Of a stretch of DNA of 64,000 bases, positions 30,959 through 42,747 are shown piece by piece. The translations under genes were made by a program, and so were the position numbers. This DNA is from Geosiphon pyriformis. Lineage: Eukaryota > Glomeromycota > Glomeromycetes > Archaeosporales > Geosiphonaceae. How positions within the stretch are numbered: position 1 is the first letter of the stretch; each line of letters starts with the position of its first letter. The DNA lies in contig JAAOMT010000070.1 of assembly GCA_016748015.1 (NCBI GenBank), positions 250,420 through 314,419 on the forward strand, read 5' to 3'. Below the pieces are notes generated by a model. It saw nothing but the letters and a program-made list of their open reading frames with translations. It searched no databases and had not been told where the DNA came from.

Positions 30959-33189
30959 AAATAAAAATTGTTAATTAAAAATTAATTTTGTTTAAATAAT
31001 ACTTTTTTATAATTATAAAAGGCTTAATTTATATTTTTTAACAAAATAATAGTTTTAATATTTAAATAAATTCAATTTATTAAAAAAAAATTTTTAATTA
31101 AAATTATAATTAAAAAAAATAAAATATTTGTTTTACTTAATTTTTCTAATATTTATATTAATTTTATAATAGTTGTATCAATTATAATACTTAATTTAAA
31201 TATGGTTGTAAATAATTCTTTTTTTATAAATAATAATAGTAATAATTATATTTATTAAAATTAATTTTAATTAATACATAATTAAGTTATTAATATATTA
31301 AATTTTAATTAATTATTACTATTTTTAAAAACAAAACAAATATTTTTTATATATTTTTTTATATATTTATTTATTTAAATTTAAAAATTTAATTAAATAA
31401 AAATTAATTTTTTTTTTAAAAAAATATTGTTAATAGAAAATATTTTTAATAAGTTTTTATTATATAGATTATACAAAAAATTAAATTAAAATTTAGCTTC
31501 AATTTTAATTTGCTAATTGATTCTTTAAACTTAAAGATTAAATAGATAATATATAATAGTAAAATATAAATAAAATTATATTTGTTATAATATTTAAAAT
31601 AATATAAAATAAAATAATAATTACAAAGTTTAATATTAAAATTAATAGGTTATTATTTTTGGTTTTTATAAATTAATATTAAAACTTAAATAATAATTTT
31701 AAATTTTTTTTGAATTAGTTAACAAATTAAAAAAAGTTTGCTTATTAATATATTTATCTAATATATTTTTAATAATAAAAATTTTAGTTAATATTATATT
31801 GTTAATTTTAGTTATAATTTTTTTTGATATATTGAAAATATATTTGTAATTTTATTATAAATTGGTTTAATTTATCATTATTATTATTATTATTATTAAA
31901 TTTTTGTTTTTTTGTTTTTTTACAGCATATATTTACAAATATATTCACATAAAAACTAGTATTTATTATTTAATTTAAACTTTTTTTACAAAAAATTATT
32001 TTATGTAAAAATTTTCAATTAATAATCTAATTTTTTTATAATTTTTTTAGTTTTAAAGATAAATTTTATTTAATTCATTTATTTTATATTAAACTCAATT
32101 AAATTTGTAATATATATTTTTAATGATTTTTTTAGTATTAAATTAATAATGTAAATAAAAAAACAATATTAATTAACTAAAAATAAATTAATAAAAAATT
32201 TTAATAAAAAATTCAAAATATAACCAATAAATAATAAATAATAATATTTAATTACAAAAAAATATATTAATTATTTTATATGATTTTTTTACAAAATTCA
32301 CAAATTAAAAATATTTTAATCTAAATAAATAATTTATAATATATTTTATAATTTATACATAAGTTTGTATTCTTAAATTAAATATATTAAAATTTTTTAA
32401 ATATTTAAATATTATATTTATTATAAAGAATTTATTATTATTATTATTATTTATTATTTAATATTAATTTTATAAAAATATTTTTATTTTTTCTAATTTT
32501 TATTAAATAATTCAATTTTAGCTTATACAAAAAATTAAAATTAAAAATAATTATTTACAATTATTCACTCAAAAATAAAATTTTAAATAGAAATTTATTA
32601 ACTATATCTTTGTATTTACTTTATATATTGTTAATTTAATCAATTTTTAAATCTTAAATTTAACTTTACAAAAATATTTAAATTCTGGTTTTTCAATATT
32701 GAATATAATAAATAAAATACTTACTATTTGTAAAAAATTGTGGTTTTAAAATCAAACTGGTTTTTATATTTTGTTTTTTTTTAATAGTATTTTATATCTC
32801 TTTGAAATAAAGTACTTTTTTATTAATAAGTTAATTTAAATTACAATTATTGTAAACTACAATATTTTTTTGTTAAAGTTATTCTGTAGTATCATAAAAA
32901 CACAAATTATATTATTATTTTTATTAATCAATTTTCAAATATATTAAAATATATATGTTTTAATTATAAAACATTTTCTATTAATTATATTAAATTATAT
33001 ATAAATAGAATATATATTATTTAAAGCTGTTTTTTTTTGAAATAAATTTACAGAAAATAATATAGAATTATTAAAAAATATTATAAATTTTTCTAAAAAA
33101 TAAAGAGTATTTAGCAAGACAACAAAATTTAAAAACAAACAAACCAATTTTTAAAGATTTGCTTTCAAAATAAAAATATTTCTAAATAT
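30959..33189. other. Extremely AT-rich 2.2-kb block without genes
   Basis: Almost pure A/T with long homopolymers and a TTA-type microsatellite near 31879-31900 and 32436-32462. No open frame, RNA gene or recognisable element. It lies between two LINE ends, the truncated 3' end of LINE-C and LINE-F. Confidence 0.7.
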
Positions 33190-33673
33190 AAGAAGACTTT
33201 GTATTAAGGAATTAGTATGTTGAGACTGTTTTAATCTTTAAAGAAAAAAAAAACTGTTTTGGCTTTGGTTGAATATATTTAGTTTGTAGTAGAATTACAT
33301 TATACTAAAGTATAATTGATTAGATCCAAACATAGGGTGAATATAGAAAAGATTGATTTGGTCAAGAATAATAATATAATTGTGAGCTTATCTTATTGTG
33401 TAGTGTCTATGTTGTTAAATGAGATGGTTTGTATGCTTGGTGTTATAAAATTCTTTGCTGTTAGTTTTGGTAGATGCAAAATATGTCTTTTTTTTTCTGA
33501 TTTAGGTAATAATGTTTTTATTAGTATAGAAATGTAATGTTGTTTTAACTGGTCCAAGTAATTAGCCACATGTAGCAAATATGTGAACTGCATTTAGTTT
33601 GAACCTCTTAGTTTAATTTTATATACTAGATAGCAATTGGGCTTTATTTGTAAAATCTTGTGATAAAAAAAAA
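33190..33673 (+). mobile_element. LINE-F: 5'-truncated LINE 3' fragment
   Basis: Matches the last ~270 bp of LINE-E ORF2 (47110-47432) and the LINE-E 3' UTR at 57424-57567, ending in GATAAAAAAAAA (33662-33673). The open stretch 33316-33537 corresponds to the C-terminal residues of ORF2 (GVIKFFAVSFGRCKICLFFSDL versus RFGRCRLCHFFSGL in LINE-E). 5' truncation with an A tail is the usual result of target-primed insertion. Confidence 0.85.
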
Positions 33674-33828
33674 TATAAGTTCTTATAGTTTATTTTTATT
33701 TATTTATTTATTTTAACAAGTAAGATCCAAACACAACCTAGTGCCTTACATCATACAAATGATCTAAACTAGAAGCAAATTATGCGTTTTCTACATGTGA
33801 CCAGCCACTCAGGCCAGTTAGAACTACA

Positions 33829-34692
33829 CTATATATCTATATGCACAGAAACTAAATCCCCAATACCTGAAAAAAATGGACAAAACTTACGAAACCTGAA
33901 ACCAACTCCAAAAGCCTCAGCCACACCTAGCAATCTAACTACACCAGCTGAAAAAACCATAGACAAACCAGAAACCGAAGCGGGAGCGGAGCCATTACAT
34001 GGAATCAAACCATGCTTTTTCATAAATGCCTGGTGCCTGGCACAGACCAACCAAATGTCATCCCAAAATGCAAGACAGAACCCATGTACAAAATCCACAA
34101 TTTTACTAGCTCCAACCTCAGAATCCTTGAAAACCAAGACAGATTCACAATACCAATCATTGAAAACAAGGCCCTTATACAAAGCAGCACCAATCCCAAC
34201 CTTGGAAACACAGGAATCCAACAGCTACAAGACACACGAAAAAGACTGAGACAGACCAGAAAGAGTTGTCCAAGCCAAAGCATGAATGTCCAACAATTGG
34301 GCATGACCAGTAGCATCATGAGAACAAGAAAAGACATGATCCAAGATCTTAACATCACCACAATACAAACACACTACACTGGGGTACCCCCTATCATACA
34401 AATGTTTATGCACAGCAACTGGGAGCCAATGATGAAAGGCCTTTATAAAGTAAGTCCGAAAGCCAGCCATATGTGCACTAGTGAAACCAGCAGCCAAGTG
34501 AGAATTGGGGTGCCACACCAGGGAAGACTTGGACCAATTAATATCAGCACGCAAACCATCTGTCACAACCCAAGAACCAGACCCAACCTCCCAGCGAGCG
34601 TGATGAACCAAACAGAAAACATCATGAACAAAGTGTCTAGAATTACCAGAAACCGTGGTACCACCCACCTTCAGAAAACGTTTGCTGACCAA
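33829..34692 (-). pseudogene. LINE-D ORF2: C-terminal region with zinc motif
   Basis: After RNase H. Contains TVSGNSRHFVHDVF, then WHPNSHLAAGFTSAHMAGFRTYFIKAFHHWLPVAVHKHLY and the CCHC motif CLYCGDVKILDHVFSC. A TAG at 34225 interrupts (FSCVL-stop); LINE-B reads Gln there, LINE-E Leu. The final part (34221-33829) is open to the true stop at 33829. Its role in other LINEs of this type is nucleic-acid binding; here it is inferred. Confidence 0.8.
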
Positions 34693-34704
34693 ATGAGACA
34701 GGCG

Positions 34705-35946
34705 TCAAGCAGAAGAAGTGGCCTCCTTAGCAAGTGCATCAGCACATTTATTGCCTGGGATGCCTGAATGGCTCTTAACTTTAATCCAATTCATATCCAA
34801 ATTCTTGTGATGAATAACATTAGCTATATGACAGCACTTAATCCAACAACAGTTTCTAAAATCCGAATAAACCAACAAAGACTCCGACTTGCATGCATCC
34901 ATAGCAGTTTGGCTGTCCAAAAACAAGTCAACCGACTGAAAAAAGAGAACACACTCAAGAGCCAAAGCAATTGCCTGCAATTCCATCAGAGTAAAAGAAA
35001 CCAAACCAGACACTCCAACACCCAAACCCGAGTTAATGTTCTCAAAGAAAGCAGCAGCACCTGCTTTCACGTCAACAGTGCCCAGACCACTTAGAGACCC
35101 ATCCGTATACACAGACAGGCGAGCAGTATCAATGGTTAGCAGAGTGTTACAAACCACACCAAAACCATAAGACAGGCAAACATCAGAACCAGCACGATCC
35201 TTTACAAAAGAGGGACAAATAGAAGGAGGAACAACACTACCGAGAAATTGAATGGAGAGATCAAACCACAAAGGAACTGGGCCACAAGGGTCTAGTTTCT
35301 TCCAATGCTTGAAAGTTCCCCAACTGAAAACATCCCCACTATGGTCATGAAGTTGTTCCACAAAAGCAATCCCATAATGTCTGAGTGAAGAGACACACTT
35401 GAAAAAATAGTGTTCACCGAGAACCAGAGACATAGGAGTACCACTCTGATGGTGAAAAACACAAGTCAGAGAGCCACCCAAAGACAAATCATATCCAGAA
35501 AAAATACAAACCACACTCGCCAAAAAATTATTCGAGGAACTGACACCAACACGAGCTGAAAACAGCAAGGAATGACAAGAACGCCAGCTGAGAACTTGAA
35601 GGTCATGAGACCTATGAGAAAACAAGCAACCCAAGACACCAGTAGAATTTGCAAAAACAACAACAGAGGCCGATTTACTCTCAGTCTGGATTTGTTCGAA
35701 GATCTTTAAATTGTACAAAAAGGGGTGATGAAGCGTATCACTAGAGAAATCACATGGCAACTCAGACTTAGCTTTCAAGATCTTGCATATCAGAACATCC
35801 CATTTATTACAAACACCAACAGAAATGAAACTGAATTAAGTCCTGTAGCTGATGATAGGGAAAAGAACTACAGACAACAAATATGCACACTGTTTGTTCA
35901 AAACCGCCTTCCTTAAAACAAAGTTCACAAAAAATCGCACATCCGT
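34705..35946 (-). pseudogene. LINE-D ORF2: thumb region and RNase H
   Basis: Same frame as RT. KIFEQIQTESKSASVVVFANSTG, then LDPCGPVPLWFDLSIQFLG, then RNase H with LSVYTDGSLSGLG, LMELQAIALALECV, LDSQTAMDAC and KSHSGIPGNKCADALAKEA. All four acidic positions (D, E, D, D) are present, so this domain could fold as an active hydrolase if expressed alone. It ends at TGA 34705. Confidence 0.9.
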
Positions 35947-37041
35947 CTAAGCTTTAGCCAAGCTAGGCTTCAAAAGACCCTCAGAAGACAAAAAGATACC
36001 CAGATAGCGATGAGATTCCCCCTTCTTGGTGATGGAAATGGGTGAGCCACTAATAGTTAAACATGGGTTCATCACCTGGCAGTTAATAGGGATGGCAACC
36101 ATCTTGTCATTATTTATAGAAATGTCATTAAACTTGAAAAATTCACTAGCAACATTAAGGATGTGTTGAGTAGCAGCCTGGCTGCTACCAATCCAAATAG
36201 TATCATTAACGAAAGCACCAGCAGTAAGAAAGAAAGTCAGTCCAGCTTGAGGATCTACTTGACCAGTTTTGGAAATAAAATGAGAATTCAATCTGTAGCC
36301 ACACACACTCTCCTGTCTCTTGACCTCGCACAAAAGTGAATCATAAAAAATATGCCAGAGAAAGGATGAGAAAACTTCTTCCTGATTCAGCCCATTGTGG
36401 ACACAATACCCATTAGTCAAGCCAAAATCAGTCATTACCTTGTTGACATGACTATTGTGAATACTGCCAAAAAATCTAATAAACCTGTCACATATCTTGA
36501 TCCTAACCAGACTTCTTCTAAGATGTTCCCAACCAACTGAGTCATAAGCTTTGCACATGTCTTGTAAAACCAGCCAAAGTTTATGGTTCTTCTCCAAGGC
36601 ATCCTCAACCACAAAACTGATAGCAAAAATAGGAGATTGCATCATCGTACCTTTCAAAACAGAAAAATTATCTCCACGAAGGACCTCAAAAATGCTGCAA
36701 GCCAATGAAATTCTATCTGAAAGGATCTTGGAAAGAATTTTGTGGGCTGTTTTAATTAAAGCTATAGGATGGGTGTTCGTAAGAACTTCTTCCCATTCAT
36801 ATGGTTTAGGAATCATTGAAACCCAAGCTTCTCTCCACGGCCCAAGAACTGATTCACCAACCAAACAGAAATTCAAAAGCACTAAAAGCATATCTAAAAC
36901 TGATTTGTCACAATGTCTCCACAATTCGTTGGAGATACCAGAAAGACCAGCTGCCTTTCCATCAGGAAGATTCTTGACAACAGTCAACAATTCATCTAAA
37001 CTAATCAAACACATGACATCAGAGAAAGCACCATCGAACAT
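35947..37041 (-). pseudogene. LINE-D ORF2: reverse transcriptase
   Basis: Open 364 residues: DGKAAGLSGISNELWRHC, WVSMIPKPYEWEEVLTNTHP, LVLQDMCKAYDSVGWEHL, NQEEVFSSFLWHIFYDSLL and AFVNDTIWIGSS. Motif C is FVND; LINE-C has FVDD, so one catalytic Asp has become Asn (GAT to AAT type). The TAG at 35947 lies in LAKA-stop-TDVRFF, and the TAG at 37054 just upstream replaces Trp of LINE-C (QYWPLDY). Confidence 0.92.
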
Positions 37042-37053
37042 GTAATCCAGAGG

Positions 37054-38517
37054 CTAATATTGGTGAGCCCAATCCTCAGAGATGTCAGATACCACTTTAC
37101 GCTTTCTGGTCCATCCCTCCATAATTTTGTCCACCTTAGATTTAACCAAATCAGGCTCTAAAACCAGTTCATCTTCTACAACCAGATGATCCAGGACCAC
37201 CTTGCAAAAAGGATACTTCAAAACACTCCTAATGGTGTGACCCTTGTTCAGCTCAAAACTTTCTATTCTTTTATCAATAGCCTGCTTGATTGAGGACTTT
37301 TTAGTGTGCTTGGATTCCAATAATTTGGAAGAGCAGTACAATTTCCTTGCTTTGGCTAGCACAGAACAAATAAGATTAAAATTAGAACCTGAAAGAAACA
37401 GAAACCTAACCACCGATGCACCAGGGGAGTCAAGTCTGTGCCACACCTCTAGTAAAGAAGCAAAACCATCACTAGAATCCAAACGCAAAGCCTTAACCAA
37501 CTTAGAAACTAGCAGCTCCAGCTTATGAAACCTGGAGGAAGTCTTGGTAAACACACTATCAAAACCTCTGAACTATTTTTTCTTAAATGTACTACCTACT
37601 GAAAGAACCATAATCTTGCAAACAATGTTCCACATAGTGTCCATATCTGAAAACCTCACTGCCACACCAAAAGCATCTGAGAACATAGAGGCATTAGCAG
37701 CTGAAGCATCTTTGAACTTCAACCACCTAGCTCTATTGGCACTCTTGATGTCAAACTTCCAACAATCTTTATTCGCTTGTGTGTAAAAAGAATTCAAGTG
37801 CATATCCAAAAGTCCACCCAAACCCAAAGACACTGAAACAGCTTGATGATCTATGTCAAAATGCTCACTGATATTTAAAACTCTATGATTCGCTATTGCA
37901 TTGACCAGATTCGGGAAGACAAACATGTAATCAATTGTTTTTTTAACACCCCTAGAATTTTCCCAAGTGGGCATTTTCGCAGCCGGGCTACTGACTAAAG
38001 AATTGACCAGACCCAAATCAAAGCATTTTTTGAAACTCGCACTCTTATGAGAACTGTCTTCATTAAAATCACCCCTGAGAACGACGAAAGAAGATTCGTT
38101 AACAGCCTTTGTAATAAAACAGTTGATCTCATTAGCCTGAGAAAACTGCACCACCAAAGACGCACCAGCATACAGCCCCAGAATAGACACAGAAAGTTTA
38201 TTCCCAAAAAGCAGCCTTAATGACAACAGCTGACCAGGTATCTTTGAAATCTTGCACACATGCTTTGCTAAAGAAAAGTCCATAATTATTGCAACATCAG
38301 AACCCATGTGACCAGAATCCAGACCAGAAGTAAAAACACGAACACCATCAAACTTATCAGCAATCCACGGATGAACCATGCCTTTTAACTTTGTCTCAGT
38401 AACAATGGAGACTAGATTGTTCATATCCTTATGTCAACGTATAATGTCTGCCTGCTTTGCATAATTGTTCATACCTCTGACATTACACGCAGCAATTTTC
38501 CAAATTAAGTGAGTCAT
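37054..38517 (-). pseudogene. LINE-D ORF2: endonuclease and linker
   Basis: ATG at 38517-38515 overlaps the ORF1 stop TGA (ATGA). MTHLIWKIAACNVRGMN start, then TGA 38434 (Trp in LINE-C, RWHRD). Endonuclease motifs FVVLRGDFNEDSSH, KTIDYMFVFPNLV and FDIDHQAVSVSLGLGG are in the open stretch 38424-37573; GGDFN has become RGDFN. TAG 37573 replaces Trp of LINE-C (KKWFKG). The linker runs 37554-37054 (DKRIESFELNKGHTIRSVLKYPF). Confidence 0.88.
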
Positions 38518-40446
38518 TGAGAAGACAAGGGAACTGACAAACCCAAACCAAAGCACAAAATATTTAACTTATCCAAAACTGAACCAACCAAGGCCTCCAA
38601 AGCAATCAATTTTGTTTCCAAACCATCCACTTTGGCAGTGAGGACTTTGGAACTACTAGAGCTGAGCTCAATAACAGCATTATGAATGACAGATGGAGGA
38701 GTACCAGACAAGACCAAAGCAGTATCCATAATTATATCAGAATCCACATTAGAATTCAAAGTTTCAGAAACAGCAGGAAGAAGGCTCAGAGATGGAGTCG
38801 CCACAGGAACCAAATCAATGGATTTCAGTCGAACCAAAATGCCAAAAATGCAGTCAGTCAAAAGCTCCAAAGAGTGCTCTAAAATTGCCAGCTGGTCATT
38901 CAAATAAGAAATGGTAGAAGAGTCAGTCATTATTGAAGAAGAAACCAAACCAGAATGCAAACCAGCACCAACCAAATCAGAGAAAATCATATGAGAAGAA
39001 GAGCCATCAGTAACTTGGGCCCATGTTTTACCACCAAATGAGACTGGACAAGCAATAGGAGCCAACTTTTTCTTATATATTCCAGCTAGACAAATCCGAT
39101 CTTGCTCAGAAACCACCTTCTTTCCATGAACACCAGAATACTCATCCAAGGAACAGTTGACCATAACATGACTGAATTGTTTACAACAAGTGCAACTGGC
39201 CAAAGAAAAACCAGCCCAACACAAACTCACACTCTTGAAAACTGGAACAGTACCAATAGCAGCCAACTTGGATGTCTCATCACCAAAACAAATTACAGCA
39301 CATCTATTATGAACATATGAATTAGGATTACGGCCAATGAAACAAGTCTTTCCACCATATGATTCCAACAAACTGGAAAGGTCATAAGCATTGGTGCCAA
39401 CCAGAAGAGTATAAAGCAAAGCCCGATGCTGATCTCTTGATATCCATGTTTGTTTATCACTGACTGCCAAAGCCATACACACTGAATCTTTTCCCATGAG
39501 GACTGACCATTTGGATGCAACCAGACTAGCTACTTCAGATGATTTGAATTCAACTAAGACTTTTTGCCAAAGACCAATCAGCTGTATCTTGATGGACACA
39601 ATCTCACCAAATTTAGAAAATACTGATTCTACTGCCGATCTGGAAAAATCTACTGGGATCTCCTTGACAATCACTTCCTGATCTGAATGGCTGTTTATTT
39701 TCCTTAGATCATCATTTACCAAAATCTTTTCACCAATCGCCATTTCTCTTGCCTTAATCAAACTTTTTTCAGATGTAAATGATAATCTTATTATTCCTGG
39801 AAATTTTGAGGGAGTTGAAGCTTCCCCAAATCCATCAATTCGATAAAAAATTTTTTTAACTGCCATCAACTTATCAACATTTGTCTTCCCAGGCACTGCC
39901 GAAACCTCAATATCTAATGCGAAAAATTTTACTGGCTTGAAATTCCTTTTTTCTGGGGCACGTAACCTGATATGCGGCACCTAATTGGCACCATCGAATT
40001 TAGGGGGAGGAAGCTCCAGTGCATCATTGTCATCACTTATATGGTCAAACAAAGATTGCTTTGGTGGGTTGCCCAACATATACGTTTGAGTACAAGTTTT
40101 CCTTGGCGTATTTTCGTCCATGCCATTGTCTTCACCTGATTCCGCATAGCTGGTTTTTTTGGCCATCGTGTTCGCCATATTTTCGACATCTGAGAGACCA
40201 CTGATACTACTAGCAACACTGCCAACCTCACTGCCCCAGGACCCCACAGGCTTGGCACCAGCAACACCAATATCCTCCAGACTCAGCGATCCAGTAGACA
40301 AGTTGACCACATTACCAGTAGCAGGCTTCTTTGGTTTCTTGTAAGATGCATTCTGAGAGTAGACTGTATCTATGCGCTTCTTCTTCACACTCTGGCGGGT
40401 TCCCAAACCAGCCAGAACCACCAGCAGAAGAGCCTACTGGTTTCAT
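38514..40446 (-). pseudogene. LINE-D ORF1 (RRM plus CCHC; 488-residue open part)
   Basis: ATG at 40446-40444 (MKPVGSSAGG). A 2-bp loss near 40425 shifts the frame relative to LINE-A and LINE-B, and a TAG at 39981 (DGAN-stop-VPHI) interrupts again; from 39980 it is open to TGA 38514. The RRM-like unit is EVIVKEIPVDFSRSAVESVFSKFGEIVSIKIQL...VLVEFKSSEVASLVASKWSV (about 39680-39490), and the knuckle CTCCKQFSHVMVNC (C-x2-C-x4-H-x4-C) is near 39200-39160. The C-terminal half is Ser/Thr/Leu-rich. The N-terminal 150 residues are acidic/Ser-rich. The RRM-CCHC order is known for ORF1 proteins of the Jockey/I/Tad type. Confidence 0.88.
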
Positions 40447-40895
40447 TGCAACAAATAGAGGTATAGTAGAAGAAATGACTTGATGAACAATGGGTAAAGG
40501 AATAAAGTAAAGTGATTTCTCCTAAAAATTTTTATTCGCTCTCACAGTGGCCAGAAGATCAATGAGAGAAAAAGATTTTTTTGTTTAAAATCAATTTCTT
40601 ATAACTTATATATAAATCTTGGCACTAACAATTTAAAAAAAATATAAAAAAGCATTTTTTTAAATAAAAATGTTTTTGTTAATTTTAAAAAAATTTTTAA
40701 AATCTTTTATGTTTTATAAATAATAAAACTATTATAAATTTATTGAAAAACTTTTTTCTCTCTTACTTCTAAAAATTCTCAAAGAATGCATTTTTTGAAA
40801 AAGAAGTTTTTTGGTTTTTTTTGTTAGTTTACATCAATATTTCTTTACTTAATAATTCTTTTATCATTATTTTGAAGACTGTCTCAAATAGCAAC

Positions 40896-42747
40896 ATGTC
40901 TAAAAAAAGGTACTCAATAGTGCTTTCTATGATTCTGCTGGTAGTTCTTTTTCACAGAAAAAAAGATTGTTCTTGATAACATAAAACACTTTAATGATGA
41001 AAAAGATATCTTTCTGAGTAAATCTGGGTTTAGTGATAGTATGTATTCTGATGTGGATAGTCTGTCTGGTAATGATAAGAATGTTGACATGACTGGTGTG
41101 AATAGTGAGTCTCTTCTGAGCTTGACTGTTACTATTCTTAAGACAAAGTGTATTAATACTAATGCTGATTTTGGCTTTTCACTTAGTTTTCCCAATTTTT
41201 ATATGGATAATAATGAAGTTGTTTTTCTTTTCTGTTTACCTATTTTTCTAGACAAGAAATAGATTGACCTGAAGATTATCAAAACTCTTGTGAAAGTATC
41301 AGTCAGAAAATTTTTTGCTTTGGACATTAATCTTTTAGCAGTAGAAAGCAAATATGCCACAGCTAAAACCCAACTCATCAAAAAAACTTTTTCTTCAGTC
41401 AATGGTTTTGGGCGGGCCACTACCTTTTCAAAATTTGAAGGAATTATCAGATCAACATTTACTTCTGAGAAAAACATAAATAAGGCCACATTATTGGCCA
41501 AAGAAAAGAGGATTGCTGTAAACACCAATCTTAAAAAACAAGAAATTTGTTCAGATTGGGCTGTGGTAATTAAGGAAATTTTCATAGATATGCCTAAAAA
41601 AATGATCATCATTGTAGTAGCTGAGTTTAGTGAAATTAAGTCGATCAAAATTCAACTAATTGGAATGTGGCAAAAGGCTGTGGTGGAATTTGCCAAATCA
41701 GATCAGGCTGAGTGGTTGGCTGTTAAATAATCCTTCTTAATTGGTAAGAATTCAGTGCATGTGGCTATAACTGTAGAAAATTATAATATATGGGCATCAA
41801 AAGATCAGTTCAAAGCTTTGCTGTTTACTTTGCCAATAGGAACAACTGTTCATAATTTGGGCACTTTTTTGGATGAGGCTGATGGAAAAACCTGTATCAT
41901 CAATTGCTTATTGGATTCTGGTAACTGAGTTTATTGTGCTGTAGTTGGTTTTAGATCTGAGAAAGATTTGGAGTTTGCATATTGCATTGAGTTGATATTT
42001 GGTGGTGTTAAATTTTTTTGGGCTAGATTAGATTTGGTTTATTATAAGAGGTGTAGACATTTTAGTCATTCTGTTTTGAAGTGTAACACACTGACTACAA
42101 CCACTTTTAAATTTTCAAAGTCCATTAAAAGAGTCATTTCAGATAAATGTTGCCTTTAGCTAGCAAAGTTGTATACAAAAAAGAGTGTTCCTATCTTCTG
42201 TTCTGCTGTCTTTGGTAACAAGTCTTGGACACAGGTGGTTTTACTTGCTTCTTCTTCTGGTGGTCTTTATTTCAGCTCTGGTTCTGGTTCTGGTTTTTTT
42301 TTTCTTGGTGTCTTATGCAATAAAAGAAGTAAACCAGTTGTTAAAAATAATTCCTCTATTAACAATTGTCTGGTCTTGCTGGAATGTTTCTTGAAGCTTT
42401 TGGCTGATCAAGTTTTAGGTATTGTGAAGAAGCTAAGCTCAGTTGACCTAGTGCCTTGGGCATTTGTATCTTAACCTCTCTTTTCTGCTATGGTTGTGTC
42501 TTTGAGTTCAGATTCAGATTCAAATATGGTTTTAAATATTTTGCAAGTGCTCTCTATAACCTCTTCTATGGCTGTAGTGGATACATTTTCAACTCTGAAT
42601 CCAAGTAGTTTAAAAATTCTTACCATTAAGATGGACAGTCTGGAATCAAAATTGGTGGCTCTTGAAACTTCTGTTAATTTTGTTTTGTTAAAATTGAATT
42701 ATTTGTGTGCTGGTTTGAATTTCTTAGCATTTCTTTCTTCTCAATGA
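40896..42747 (+). pseudogene. LINE-E ORF1 (broken)
   Basis: Probable ATG at 40896, followed by an A run that is one base out of phase with the rest. The main frame runs from about 41041: MDNNEVVFLFCLPIF, KFFALDINLLAVE, then RRM-like WAVVIKEIFIDMPKKMIIIVVAEFSEIKSIKIQLIGMWQKAVVEFAK (about 41558-41700). Stops at 41260, 41728, near 41926, at 42157 and at 42472. The zinc knuckle YYKRCRHFSHSVLKC has lost its first Cys (TGT to TAT). The end TGA at 42745 overlaps the ORF2 ATG. Confidence 0.82.

Larger units (their letters stand above)
33690..40580 (-). mobile_element. LINE-D: full-length LINE, best preserved
   Basis: About 6.9 kb, minus strand. 5' UTR from about 40580, ORF1 40446-38514, ORF2 38517-33829, short 3' UTR and an AAAT-repeat tail (33694-33720). 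ORF2 is a single frame of 1,563 codons with six stops at 38434, 37573, 37054, 35947, 34705 and 34225, and no frameshift seen. Used here as the reference for the other copies. Confidence 0.95.

Noticed and set aside
31879-31900. TTA microsatellite as a functional signal
   Set aside because: Short simple repeat in an AT-rich block with nothing around it to suggest a role.
33316-33537. Independent small membrane protein of 73 residues
   Set aside because: It aligns with the C-terminus of LINE-E ORF2 and is followed by the LINE 3' UTR and A tail, so it is a LINE fragment.
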